The notes beneath the pieces are model-generated. The model ran no database searches. It was not told the DNA's origin and saw only the letters and a program-made list of their open reading frames with translations. DNA of 64,000 bases, taken from Corynebacterium suranareeae. Its GTDB lineage: Bacteria; Actinomycetota; Actinomycetes; Mycobacteriales; Mycobacteriaceae. Both the position numbers and the translations under genes were made by a program. Positions 25,749 through 39,115 of the stretch are shown here, one piece after another. The DNA is taken from assembly GCF_002355155.1 (NCBI RefSeq), contig NZ_AP017369.1:3348001-3412000 (forward strand). The letters are read 5' to 3'. The first letter of the stretch is position 1. Every line of letters starts with the position of its first letter.

Positions 25749-25869
25749 GGTCAAATATGCAGGCCCCGATAACGTCGCATCTGACCAAAATCTGCTCATT
25801 ACATGCTGCCTTGGTCTCCGGATGAAATGAAGCGCACAACTCAAAATATCCATCTGACATTATGGCCCC

Positions 25870-26322
25870 TTAAACGAGCTGTAACCTCTCCAATTCCCAC
25901 ACATCGGTGCCAGTGTTGAATCTAAAGTCCAATACTGTATCCGTGGACTGAATCGACAAATCGGTATTTTCTCGACGAGGCGAGCACAAGTCAACAGTGT
26001 TTACCCGGTCGAATCCAATCCATTCCGTTTCGTTGCCATCTGACGATGCTTTGAGAACAAGCGCACTATAGGAATCGTCGAAACCAAACTTGGGTACTGT
26101 TGCTGCACTAATGTGTAGCGCTTGTTCAATTCGATCACGTGGTGTGTAGGGACAAATTATTGAAAACTCCGCCCATTCGTCACCGTAAATGTCTCGGAGA
26201 CTAAAGGAAGTTGAAGATCCTGAAGCCAGCCTTAAATGATCTTCTAAGCGATCAGGACTACTACATCCTGTAAGTACTACAGCAGCAACGATTAAGACTC
26301 TAAGCATCCGTTTATCCGACAC
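25870..26322 (-). CDS. Small putative lipoprotein
   Basis: 150 residues. MLRVLIVAAVVLTGCSS is a lipoprotein signal with lipobox LTGC, so it should be exported and lipidated. The mature part has two cysteines (SIICPYTPRD and VDLCSPR) and no family I recognise. Start is GTG 26322 or ATG 26307. A run of nine G (minus strand) at 26325-26333 lies 2 bp before the GTG. It sits between a pseudouridine synthase and the rRNA operon terminator. Confidence 0.6.
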   Translation of the reverse strand: MSDKRMLRVLIVAAVVLTGCSSPDRLEDHLRLASGSSTSFSLRDIYGDEWAEFSIICPYTPRDRIEQALHISAATVPKFGFDDSYSALVLKASSDGNETEWIGFDRVNTVDLCSPRRENTDLSIQSTDTVLDFRFNTGTDVWELERLQLV

Positions 26323-26381
26323 TGCCCCCCCCCGTTAGCTGACCTGAGTTCTCAGCTTACCCACACACCTTTAAAAATGAC

Positions 26382-26429
26382 TGTAGCCCCCTTTTAGAAA
26401 GCACAGTGTGTTTCTAAAAGGGGGCTACA
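26382..26429 (-). terminator. Terminator of the rRNA operon
   Basis: A 19-bp perfect stem (TGTAGCCCCCTTTTAGAAA with its complement, loop GCACAGTGTG), followed on the minus strand by GTCATTTTTAAA. It lies just beyond the 5S rRNA 3' end, where the operon should end. Confidence 0.9.
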
Positions 26430-26446
26430 AATATTTGTTAAGTTTT

Positions 26447-26566
26447 TGGTCGGCGGTAACCTACTCTCCCACACCCTCCCGAGTGCAGTACCATCAGCGT
26501 AACCAGGCTTAGCTTCCGGGTTCGGAAAGGGACCGGGCGTTTCCCTGCTACTATCACCACCGACAC
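26447..26566 (-). rRNA. rrf: 5S ribosomal RNA
   Basis: Read on the minus strand the segment starts GTGTCGGTGGTGATAG, continues through AGCGGGAA-like loops with CCGAACCCGGAAGCTAAG, and ends GTTACCGCCGACC, a typical actinobacterial 5S of about 120 nt. It is the last gene of the operon before the terminator. Ends are estimated to within a few bases. Confidence 0.95.
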
Positions 26567-26692
26567 AACCACACACCAAACCAACAATCTTATCGTTGGT
26601 TGTGTTGTGTCAGACACTGCATAATGGACGCGAACACACATTTTTATATGCTCATTTGTTACGTTGCGTTTTGGAACAACCCCCAAAAGGGG

Positions 26693-31737
<5,045 letters not shown>

Positions 31738-32320
31738 CAAAAAAACATGAAAAATGCTTAAGGCTTGTGAAAAGCCCAACACCTGACAAAAACAACAACA
31801 CCCCCACCAACCACACACAAGGAGCGGTCAGAAAAAAGAGGGTGTTACTGGCATTATCAAAATAAATAATGATGTGTGTGGGTTTCTTCCCTTGACGGGG
31901 AACAAGACCACCCACACGACAATCATGCCAACAATAGTTTTATTGTTTACAGTGATGGATAATTTTGGCGATCCACCACCCGGCATGACCCACCACCTCA
32001 CAAAAATATGTGAAATGGTAGTGACAAAAATAAAATAAATGGCACACTATTGAGTTCTCAAACAACACACGCACACCCCAAAACACACAACGTTTTTTGT
32101 TGGTTGATGTCTTGTTGGCAGCTTGTTCAACGTTACTTCATCTTGATGATGTTCACCAAATCGGTGATGTTCTTCAAAAATGGAAGGTTTGTTGATGTTT
32201 TGCCAGCGTTTGTTTTCCTAGATCCGCCACACAATCCACACTGTGGTGGGGCGTTGTTGGTCGCGCTGACTTCAATTAAGTTACACACCCTTTAATCAAC
32301 CCGCAAACACACAGGTCAAC
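31738..32320 (-). promoter_or_regulatory. rRNA operon leader and candidate promoters
   Basis: No gene is supportable here. On the minus strand TTGCGG (32301-32306) and TAACTT (32278-32283) are 17 bp apart, and TTGACC (32314-32319) with ATTAAA (32291-32296) are also 17 bp apart; either could be an rrn promoter. Further downstream GAGAACTCAATAGTGTG (near 32042-32060) is the conserved leader/antitermination motif. Confidence 0.45.
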
Positions 32321-32323
32321 GCG

Positions 32324-32689
32324 CTATTCATACAGCCCTCTGCTTTCTGCGACCTGATCGAGAAGTGCGTGAATATGGGAGCGGCTGAAGCCAAGGAGGA
32401 TGGATTCGTCGATAAGCGGTGCTACATAGTTGGCCGCAAAAGCGGCATCTCGCCGCTCTTGGATGAGCGCTGAGGCCTGCGCGCTGACGAACATGCCAAT
32501 CCCAGGTTGCTTATACAAGATGCCCGCATTGACCAGGAGCGAAATTCCGTTGCGTGCTGTGGCTGGATTAATGCGGTGAAACCTCGCGAGTTCATTGGTG
32601 GAAGGGATGCGCTGATCGACCCTGTAGGTCCCATCCATGATGGAATTTTCAATCAACGTGGCTATTTGCTTGTACAACGGCGCTGTCAT
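32324..32689 (-). CDS. YtrA-type GntR regulator
   Basis: 121 residues: a GntR winged helix (PLYKQIATLIENSIMDGTYRVDQRIPSTNELARFHRINPATARNGI is the DNA-binding part, residues 4-48) followed by a short two-helix C-terminus typical of the YtrA subfamily. Such proteins are usually encoded with an ABC exporter; none follows here, as the next feature downstream is the rRNA operon. A strong palindrome 11 bp before its start suggests autorepression. Confidence 0.82.
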   Translation of the reverse strand: MTAPLYKQIATLIENSIMDGTYRVDQRIPSTNELARFHRINPATARNGISLLVNAGILYKQPGIGMFVSAQASALIQERRDAAFAANYVAPLIDESILLGFSRSHIHALLDQVAESRGLYE

Positions 32690-32699
32690 CGCAATCCCA

Positions 32700-32727
32700 A
32701 AGGTTGGTTACTCATATAACTAACCTT
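32700..32727 (-). promoter_or_regulatory. Operator palindrome of the YtrA-type regulator
   Basis: AAGGTTGGTTA and TAACTAACCTT form 11-bp arms with one mismatch around CTCATA. YtrA-family regulators bind long palindromes of this GTTA...TAAC form. It is 11 bp upstream of the ATG at 32689 and also in the leader of the divergent NYN gene, which it might co-control. Confidence 0.6.
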
Positions 32728-32895
32728 AGGCGCTTCTGCCGAATCAATGCCGTTCAAGCGACACATCTTTTTGCCAATACCAACTGTTATGCAGTCTCTA
32801 CCCTCCAAAAATAGACGCATATTCGCAAGATAAGGCATGCTTGGATAAATAGATTTTAACTCAACACTTACTAAACAGAATCGGAATTAGGAGCC

Positions 32896-34350
32896 ATGCT
32901 TGAACGCACACAGGTATTTGTGGATACGTCCTACCTGCTCGCAAGCTTTTACAACTCTTGGGAGACAGGGGCACGTGCCCAATTAGAAATCGACCTCCCC
33001 GAAGTAGTCGGGGTATTAGGAAGGATGATTGAACAACAACTTAAACAGCCAGTACAACGCCAAATGTGGTACGACGGAATCCCAGACTCCGGGCCACACC
33101 GTTACCAACGAGCACTCCGAACCTGCGATGGAGTGCAACTTCGTGCTGGCCAACTAATTGAGTGGGGCGAACGTCGCACGCAAAAGGCCGTGGATACCCG
33201 CCTAGTTGCAGACCTAGTTCTTGCCGGAGTGCGCGGACAATGTTCTGACATCGTGCTCGTCAGTGGCGATGCCGACATGATCCCCGGTGTTCAAGAAGCA
33301 GCCAATGCAGGCTTACGTGTTCACCTATACGGTTTTGGTTGGGATTCCATGTCTTCCCAGCTACGACATTGCTGTGACACCACCACCATCTTGGACCCTC
33401 GAGAAGATTTTGCTGAATGCATGCAGCTGCAAGTCCTCGAAGGTCCTTTGCCTCCTGTTGTACGTGTGAAACCCATCAACGATGCAGAACCCATCGAGGA
33501 TCTAGATTTCACACCAGTTCCTGGCGTGGCCGCTCCTTTTGAAGAGCACCCAACTGAAGCAGAGTCTGAAACCAGTTCGGAAGACCCTGCCGGAGAAACT
33601 CCTGAACATAAAGTTCACGCTCCGAAGGTTGAGGTTTCAGAAGAGAAGTTCTCTCCTCGCCCGGGCGAACCTGCCGAAGCGTTGTCAGATCAGATCTGTG
33701 AAGCTCAAAATGAGATCTCGAAGATCGAAGTCGAATCAGTTGAAATCACTGAGGAATCGTCCGGAAACGTACAAGCAGCCAAGGCGGAAGCTCCTAAGGT
33801 AGAAGCACCCAAAGCTGATGCTTCTAAAGTTGAACCACCCAAACCAAAGGCACCGAAGCCAGAGGCACCTAAACCGGAAGCACCTAAGCCTGAGGCGCCG
33901 AAACCAGGCGCCCTGAAACCCAAGGCACCTGCTGAAACCCCGAACCCAACTCCGGCCCCAGCCCCAGAGCATTCAGAAGTTGAAGCCGAAATCGAGGACT
34001 CACGTCCAAAAATCCCGAACCCTTCAATGATGGCTCCCCGCCGAAAGCTGCGCTCCCGCTACGTGCCACTTCCAAACGAGGTATGGGCAACTGCTGGGTT
34101 TCAAACTCCCTACGATGTCGGACAGCAGTACGCATCGTGGTGGTTTGAAAACGCTGCAACCAGCGTTCAGCGTGACCAAGCGCATCTACTTTCTGGCGGT
34201 GGACTGCCACCAGAAATCGATCGACCACTCCTCCAATTCGCCTGCGAAACCCTGCACGAATACACCCTCACCGAAGCCCAACGTGTTGCATTACGTGACG
34301 GCTTCCACTCGGGGATTCGTGGCGTTTTGCTGAACCAACGAGGTAGCTAG
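32896..34350 (+). CDS. NYN-domain (PIN-like) putative ribonuclease with Pro/Lys/Glu-rich linker
   Basis: 484 residues. Residues ~5-180 form a NYN/PIN-like nuclease domain with the acidic positions FVDTSYLL, DTRLVADLVL and SGDADMIPGV expected for metal binding. Residues ~200-370 are low-complexity, ending in repeats of KPEAP and related pentamers. Residues ~385-484 form a second conserved-looking domain rich in Trp and aromatic residues (NEVWATAGFQTPYDVGQQYASWWFENA). TTAGGAG precedes ATG 32896. NYN proteins cleave RNA; the target is unknown. The gene is convergent with pspA-like and shares its terminator. Confidence 0.8.
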   Translation: MLERTQVFVDTSYLLASFYNSWETGARAQLEIDLPEVVGVLGRMIEQQLKQPVQRQMWYDGIPDSGPHRYQRALRTCDGVQLRAGQLIEWGERRTQKAVDTRLVADLVLAGVRGQCSDIVLVSGDADMIPGVQEAANAGLRVHLYGFGWDSMSSQLRHCCDTTTILDPREDFAECMQLQVLEGPLPPVVRVKPINDAEPIEDLDFTPVPGVAAPFEEHPTEAESETSSEDPAGETPEHKVHAPKVEVSEEKFSPRPGEPAEALSDQICEAQNEISKIEVESVEITEESSGNVQAAKAEAPKVEAPKADASKVEPPKPKAPKPEAPKPEAPKPEAPKPGALKPKAPAETPNPTPAPAPEHSEVEAEIEDSRPKIPNPSMMAPRRKLRSRYVPLPNEVWATAGFQTPYDVGQQYASWWFENAATSVQRDQAHLLSGGGLPPEIDRPLLQFACETLHEYTLTEAQRVALRDGFHSGIRGVLLNQRGS

Positions 34351-34359
34351 AAACTAAAA

Positions 34360-34395
34360 AACTGGGGCAACTTCTAAAAAGAGGTTGCCCCAGTT
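34360..34395. terminator. Bidirectional terminator between NYN and PspA-like genes
   Basis: AACTGGGGCAAC and GTTGCCCCAGTT form a 12-bp perfect stem with A-rich sequence on the left and T-rich on the right, so it can serve both convergent genes. Confidence 0.85.
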
Positions 34396-34407
34396 TTGTT
34401 ATTTAAT

Positions 34408-35259
34408 CTATTTCTTCTCGGTACCTTCGGTGCCTTCAGAATCTTCGGCTGCCGGGGTGGAGCCGGAGGGTTCGTCGATAAGCTCCTCGGCCTCCTCAAC
34501 GCCTGCCTCGAGCTGGCCCTTAGACGCCGTCGACGTGCCAAGCGCCTCCGCGCGAAGCTCCTCTAAACGCGCCGAAGCACGCATATCAGTGCCGGACTGC
34601 TGAATCTCAGCCATGCGGTCACCCACCGTGTTCTGCGTAAGCTCCTGCGCGCCCAAAGCATCTGCATATCGACGCTCAATCTTGTCACGCACCGCATCCA
34701 GCGTCGGAACCGACGAATCCTGCGAACCAAACTGATTCAGCGAATCCATAGACTTAGTGACAGTTTCCTGCATCTTCGCCTGATCAGCCTGCGCACGAAG
34801 AGCATCAATCTGAGACATCTGCTCCTTCAAACGCATCTCAGATTCCTTCGACTTAGCCACCGCATCCTTCGCCGCAACCTCAGCCTGCTGATGAAGCGCA
34901 GTAGTCTGCTCCAGCTGCTGCTCAACAGCCACCAACTGGGAAGCGAAAACCTCGGCGGTATTATTAAACTCCTGGGCTTTCACACTATCGCCATCGTTTG
35001 CTGCTTTATCCGCCAGTTGAATCGCCTGACGAGCCTGATCCTGCAACTTATCGCGATCAGTAACCAAACGATTCAGCTTCATCTCAAGCTGCTTTTGCTG
35101 GCCAATAATCTGAGAAGCGTGCTGCATAATCTCCTGATGCTGCTTCTGCGCAGCCTCAGTAGCCTGCTGAATCTGCACCTTTGGGTCAGCATTCTGATCG
35201 ATTTTGTTATCGAACGACGCCATGAGGTATTTCCAGCCCTTGCTGAGAGGATTAGCCAT
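34408..35259 (-). CDS. PspA/IM30-family membrane-stress protein
   Basis: 283 residues from ATG 35259 (MANPLSKGWKYL), preceded by AGGGAAG; GTG 35268 would put the ribosome-binding site too close. The protein is almost entirely alpha-helical with long heptad coiled coils (~20-180), as in PspA, which forms ESCRT-III-like assemblies on damaged membranes. The C-terminus (~240-283) is acidic, Gly/Ser/Thr-rich and probably disordered. No phage-shock partner genes (pspBC) are adjacent. Confidence 0.85.
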   Translation of the reverse strand: MANPLSKGWKYLMASFDNKIDQNADPKVQIQQATEAAQKQHQEIMQHASQIIGQQKQLEMKLNRLVTDRDKLQDQARQAIQLADKAANDGDSVKAQEFNNTAEVFASQLVAVEQQLEQTTALHQQAEVAAKDAVAKSKESEMRLKEQMSQIDALRAQADQAKMQETVTKSMDSLNQFGSQDSSVPTLDAVRDKIERRYADALGAQELTQNTVGDRMAEIQQSGTDMRASARLEELRAEALGTSTASKGQLEAGVEEAEELIDEPSGSTPAAEDSEGTEGTEKK

Positions 35260-35590
35260 ATCAGTCACTTCCCTGAGGTAAATTTAGAATTTGTTTGTTA
35301 AGTGAAAAATCTTTTCTACGCTCACAAGCAAATCGTTGAATTTGGTTTTCTTAAATCCGATTCGCTGCTCAAAACCCGAGTCTACGCAAAATTGCACCCC
35401 ATTGAACCTCAATCTTAAAAAATGGGGGACGGATCGGGGTTTTCATCGAGGGTTTGGGGGATGTGCCCTTAGATGTGGCTCTGGTTGTGGCTCTGGCTTC
35501 TATGTGGTTTCCATGAAGCGGGCGCGGTTTGGTCTTGAGAGATCAAGATTCGCGGGGTGCTACGGGTTGCAACGGGGTGCAATTCGGAAA

Positions 35591-35720
35591 ACCAGACCAG
35601 CGTGCCAAAAAATCCAGAAATTTGAGAATCTTGTCACCCCAGTTTGGTCGCGTACCGAAACGCCAAAAATTGCTCCCTGACCTCAGAAAAAGTGACGCTC
35701 TAGTTTCGCTTCTAACGGCT
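35591..35720. repeat. 58-bp palindrome element, single unit with flanking module (locus 2, inverted)
   Basis: Unit 35591-35648 begins ACCAGAC and ends GTTTGGT with inner arms GTG(C)CAA/TTG(T)CAC. The flanking module follows on its right in reverse orientation (35649-35720; on the minus strand GCCGTTAGAAGCGAAACTAG and CACTTTTT). No second unit is found. The gap 35260-35911 otherwise holds no gene I can support. Confidence 0.7.
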
Positions 35721-35867
35721 CAAACCGGCTACATCCACACTCACGTGTGTCCAACTTTTTCGACGTCTTAAATCGCCCACAAATCCGTCGACCGCACCGT
35801 CGCTCACATCCGCCCTCCCCAAGACCCCAAAACCCCATGACCCCGAAACCCGAAACCCCAGCATGAC

Positions 35868-35904
35868 GAAAGCCGCCGGGAAGAAACTCTTCCCAGCGGC
35901 TTTC
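35868..35904 (-). terminator. Terminator of the thioredoxin gene
   Basis: GAAAGCCGCCGGGAAG and its near-complement CTTCCCAGCGGCTTTC form a 15-16-bp stem with one mismatch, 8 bp after the thioredoxin stop. Only CGTCATG follows on the minus strand, so the U-run is poor. Confidence 0.6.
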
Positions 35905-35911
35905 ACCAAAT

Positions 35912-36286
35912 TTAAGCTTCTGCAGAACCCTGTTGTTCTGCGATCTGACGACGAACATCATCCATGTCCAGTGCCTTAACCTGGTTGACCAGATCTTCTA
36001 GTGCTGGTGCTGGCATGGTGCCGGCTTCACGGTAAACCATGATTCCGTCACGGAAGACCATCAGAGTTGGGATGGACTGAATCTCCAGAGCTGCGGCCAG
36101 GCCCTGATTCGCCTCGGTGTCGAGCTTCGTGAAGGTTGCGTCGGTGTGGTTTTCGGAAACCTTCTCATAAGTTGGGGCGAATTGGCGGCAAGGTCCGCAC
36201 CAGGAAGCCCATGCGTCTACGAGGACGATTCCCTCTCCGGTAACTGTCTTCTCAAATGTGTCTTCGGTTACATCGATGGTTGCCAT
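35912..36286 (-). CDS. Thioredoxin
   Basis: 124 residues with the redox motif WASWCGPCRQF, cysteines at 30 and 33. The fold spans the whole protein (VLVDAWASWC, TLMVFRDG), with a C-terminal extension of ~15 residues rich in Gln/Glu/Ala. It reduces protein disulfides in the cytoplasm; no signal peptide is present. GGAG lies before ATG 36286. Whether it is the main thioredoxin or a paralogue cannot be told here. Confidence 0.9.
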   Translation of the reverse strand: MATIDVTEDTFEKTVTGEGIVLVDAWASWCGPCRQFAPTYEKVSENHTDATFTKLDTEANQGLAAALEIQSIPTLMVFRDGIMVYREAGTMPAPALEDLVNQVKALDMDDVRRQIAEQQGSAEA

Positions 36287-36471
36287 TAATAATCTCCGTT
36301 CAAGATTTGTAAGGTCTGTATATAGACCAACTTTCAGCGGCTATTGGTTATTCCCGTCAGAGGATTTATTTCATTGATGGGTAGCTCGCCTGTTCCACTG
36401 CACATCGTACCTTGGTAAGTGTGCAGGTTTCAGGGGCCGCTGGGTTTCATCACATCGGAAGGAAAAGGAAT

Positions 36472-36678
36472 TTGAGTACTAAAAATTACCAAGTCGAGGG
36501 TTTGACCTGCGAAAATGGCGCAGCTTCCGTAGAGGATGAAATCAGCATTGTTGCGGGTACTCAGGGAGTGGAAATTGACATTGAGTCGGGTCGCGTGGCT
36601 GTAACGGGTGAGGGTTTCACTGATGATCAGATCGTTGAGGCGGTCGCGAATGCGGGTTACAAGATCACCGAGCCTTAA
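36472..36678 (+). CDS. Heavy-metal-associated (CopZ-like) protein with degenerate metal site
   Basis: 68 residues from TTG 36472, preceded by the strong site GGAAGGAAAAGG. The ferredoxin-like HMA fold is recognisable (NYQVEGLTCENGAASVEDE, then GVEIDIESGRVAVTGEGFTDDQIVEAVANAGY). The canonical metal motif CxxC is here C-E-N-G, so the second cysteine is missing. Copper transfer by the usual two-thiolate mode is therefore doubtful. The divergent thioredoxin gene is ~185 bp away. Confidence 0.75.
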   Translation: MSTKNYQVEGLTCENGAASVEDEISIVAGTQGVEIDIESGRVAVTGEGFTDDQIVEAVANAGYKITEP

Positions 36679-36745
36679 GACAATTACACATTCATCTCAT
36701 CAGACCTACTGAGATTTACACCCCTGAATTGGGGTGTGCGTTTAA

Positions 36746-36778
36746 CGGCCGCCCCAGGCGCTCCGCCCGGGGCGGCCG
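36746..36778. repeat. GC-only hairpin upstream of MFS permease
   Basis: CGGCCGCCCC pairs with GGGGCGGCCG, extended by GGCG/CGCC, with a 3-base loop: ~14 bp of nearly pure G/C in a moderate-GC genome. A smaller hairpin (ACACCCC/GGGGTGT, 36718-36737) precedes it. There is no convincing U-run, though the pair may still terminate transcription of the HMA gene. Confidence 0.55.
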
Positions 36779-36855
36779 CTTGCATTGCTTTTCGACGCCA
36801 CCCTTTTGATTTTAATCACAAACGTTTTGCCAGACTGCGAGTAATCTGTTCGACC

Positions 36856-38175
36856 ATGAACCTAACCCGGAACGACAGGCTCGATCGTCTGCCCGTAACG
36901 TCGAAACATAAAAAGCTCCTTGGTGGCTCAGGCATTGGCTGGGCTTTGGACGCCATGGATGTTGGCTTAATTTCATTTGTCATGGCCGCGTTGGCCGCGC
37001 ATTGGGGACTAAGCCCCACCCAAACTTCACTACTTGGCTCTATCGGCTTTGTGGGCATGGCTATCGGCGCTTCCCTTGGAGGCCTGCTGGCTGACAAGTT
37101 GGGGCGTCGACAAGTTTTTGCTCTTTCGCTGTTGGTTTACGGTCTAGCAACTGGTGCTTCAGCACTGTCAGTTTCACTCGTCATGTTGATGGCGTTGCGT
37201 TTTGTCGTAGGTCTCGGCTTGGGTGCGGAACTTCCTGTCGCATCCACTCTTATCTCGGAATTTTCACCGCGTAAAGTCCGCGGACGCATGGTTGTCATCC
37301 TGGAGGCTTTTTGGGCTCTCGGTTGGATCATGGCAGCAATTATCGGCACATTTGTTGTGGCTGCTTCAGATAACGGCTGGCGTTGGGCATTGGCTCTTGG
37401 CTGTGTACCAGCAATTTATGCCGTGTACGTGCGCCTTGGCCTTCCTGAGTCTGTTCGCTTCTTGGAAAAGAAAGGTCGACACGAAGAAGCAGAAGCCATT
37501 GTCGCTTCTTTTGAGAAAGCCGCTGCATCTGAAGGTAAAGCTACCGATGACGCCACCGCTGTGGTTCATGACAATGCAGCAGAAGGATCAGTGTCCATTT
37601 GGTCATCCGCGTTGCGCAAGCGCACAGTCGCATTGTGGATCGTATGGTTCTGCATCAACCTGTCCTACTATGGCGCCTTCATCTGGATCCCATCGCTGCT
37701 GGTTGCGGACGGCTTCACACTGGTCAAGTCTTTCCAGTTCACGCTGATTATCACCTTGGCTCAGCTTCCTGGCTATGCAGCTGCAGCGTGGTTGATTGAA
37801 AAATGGGGCCGCCGAGTCACCCTGGCTACATTCCTAGCTGGCTCCGCTGTCTCTGCAGCTCTGTACGGTCTGGCAGATGTGGAGTGGCAGATTCTTGTCG
37901 CAGGTTGTTTACTATCCTTCTTCAACCTGGGCGCATGGGGCGCTCTGTACGCCATTGGACCGGAGCTTTACCCCACCAATGTTCGTGGAACCGGAACAGG
38001 CGCTGCCGCGGGATTCGGGCGCATTGCTTCCATTCTTGCTCCGCTCATCGTTCCACCTGTGATTGCTTTCGGTGGACATATTGCGCTATTTGCGCTGTTT
38101 GCCACAGCCTTTGCTGTCGCAGCTATCGCCGCCTTTACGCTGCCTGAGCAAAAGGGTAAGTCTCTGGCTGATTAG
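36856..38175 (+). CDS. MFS permease (aromatic acid/sugar symporter-like)
   Basis: 439 residues with 12 membrane helices. The signatures GGLLADKLGRRQVF and PESVRFL after helix 6, and LYPTNVRGTG after helix 10, fit the sugar/aromatic-acid:H+ symporter branch. ATG 36856 (MNLTRNDRLDRLPV) is chosen because the codons further upstream run through the GC-rich hairpin. The 3' end overlaps the convergent small gene at 38135-38347 by 41 bp. Substrate unknown. Confidence 0.82.
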   Translation: MNLTRNDRLDRLPVTSKHKKLLGGSGIGWALDAMDVGLISFVMAALAAHWGLSPTQTSLLGSIGFVGMAIGASLGGLLADKLGRRQVFALSLLVYGLATGASALSVSLVMLMALRFVVGLGLGAELPVASTLISEFSPRKVRGRMVVILEAFWALGWIMAAIIGTFVVAASDNGWRWALALGCVPAIYAVYVRLGLPESVRFLEKKGRHEEAEAIVASFEKAAASEGKATDDATAVVHDNAAEGSVSIWSSALRKRTVALWIVWFCINLSYYGAFIWIPSLLVADGFTLVKSFQFTLIITLAQLPGYAAAAWLIEKWGRRVTLATFLAGSAVSAALYGLADVEWQILVAGCLLSFFNLGAWGALYAIGPELYPTNVRGTGTGAAAGFGRIASILAPLIVPPVIAFGGHIALFALFATAFAVAAIAAFTLPEQKGKSLAD

Positions 38176-38347
38176 TCAGACCCTTCCACCAGTTTTTCAC
38201 CTGTCCGACAATGGTTGGTTTCTGCATCTCGCGGAACTCTTCCAGGTTGCGGGGCAAGTTTGCAATGACTGTGGTGCCTTGAGTGCGAGTAACCACGATA
38301 TCTTCACGCAAATGGATGGTATTTGGGTCAAAGTTTCTTGATGTCAT
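38135..38347 (-). CDS. Small protein co-transcribed with the PadR regulator
   Basis: 70 residues, hydrophilic, with no family I recognise; RNLEEFREMQKPTIVGQVKNWWKGL is the most conserved-looking part. ATG 38347 lies inside the last codons of the PadR gene (overlap 20 bp), and AAGGAGA for this gene lies within PadR coding sequence, so translation is probably coupled. It overlaps the end of the convergent MFS gene by 41 bp. Coding status rests on the coupling and the good ribosome-binding site. Confidence 0.65.
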   Translation of the reverse strand: MTSRNFDPNTIHLREDIVVTRTQGTTVIANLPRNLEEFREMQKPTIVGQVKNWWKGLTNQPETYPFAQAA

Positions 38348-38888
38348 CTGCTGTTCTCCTTAAAATCTCGATGATTTGCTCTGACTTGTCCTCTGGAGCG
38401 GCTTTCACCACTTCCCTCAGCTGGTGGAATTCAGTGCGGATGTTAAACACCTGAACTTCACGAGATTCTGGATTGCGGTACGCCTCCAGAATCTTTCCCC
38501 ACGCTTCCTTGTTCTGCGCCACTTCCTGCGCGCCTTCATCAGTAAGGCGCGCCATTTTTCTGCCCATTTCATGGGAGATGGAAATCAGGCCTTCATCTTC
38601 AAGCATGGACAACGTTGGGTAGATGGTTCCTGGGCTTGGAGTCCAGTTGCCTTCAGTCTTTTCACCAATGGTGGTGATGATCTGGTAGCCATGCATCGGC
38701 TCTGATCCCAAAAGCATCAAGATCACGTGGCGTAGATCGCCTCGGCCTGCACGTCCACCGCGGCCACGTCCTGGTCGCCTGCCGTGGTGATGTCCACGGC
38801 GGTGCCCTTCAGCACCTCTACGAGCATGACGCCTACCTGGCCTTCCCCTGAATCCACAAGGTTCACTGTTTAGTTCGTCGAAACGCAT
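38328..38888 (-). CDS. PadR-family transcriptional regulator with Arg/His/Gly-rich N-terminus
   Basis: 186 residues. The PadR winged helix begins at ~residue 50 (DLRHVILMLLGSEPMHGYQIITTI) and continues through GTIYPTLSMLEDEGLI; a C-terminal dimerisation helix follows. Residues ~13-48 are an unusual run of Arg, Gly and His (RGRPGRRHARRGAEGHRRGHHHGRR). GGAGG precedes ATG 38888, and the start lies in the loop of a small stem. The small gene after it overlaps its end. PadR proteins usually repress their own operon. Confidence 0.85.
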   Translation of the reverse strand: MRFDELNSEPCGFRGRPGRRHARRGAEGHRRGHHHGRRPGRGRGGRAGRGDLRHVILMLLGSEPMHGYQIITTIGEKTEGNWTPSPGTIYPTLSMLEDEGLISISHEMGRKMARLTDEGAQEVAQNKEAWGKILEAYRNPESREVQVFNIRTEFHQLREVVKAAPEDKSEQIIEILRRTADDIKKL

Positions 38889-38929
38889 ATCGTTTCCTCC
38901 TTATTCTTGAAAACTTTCCGAACTAGAGT

Positions 38930-38956
38930 TAACGATATATCGCAACATATCTCTAT
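38930..38956 (-). promoter_or_regulatory. Candidate PadR operator
   Basis: CGATATATCG (38933-38942) is a perfect palindrome with a further ACATATCT repeat next to it, and lies ~45 bp upstream of the PadR start codon. PadR/LmrR proteins often bind ATAT-containing palindromes of this kind. Confidence 0.5.
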
Positions 38957-39115
38957 GTCAACAACTTTGACAATTTTATTATAAATTTGCAGGTTAGTCT
39001 ATATCGGTAAGTCTTGCCAAAGATAGGATCGCCTGGGCTGGGAGCCGTAGATTGCACATAGTTAAGTGAAGAAGTCTGGTGGATCCCAAGGACTTCCAGC
39101 TTTAAAAACAGAAGA

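Noticed and set aside
25395..25853. Opposite-strand frame of ~150 residues
   Set aside because: Two-thirds is antisense to the pseudouridine synthase, and the rest has no signal peptide, motif or ribosome-binding site.
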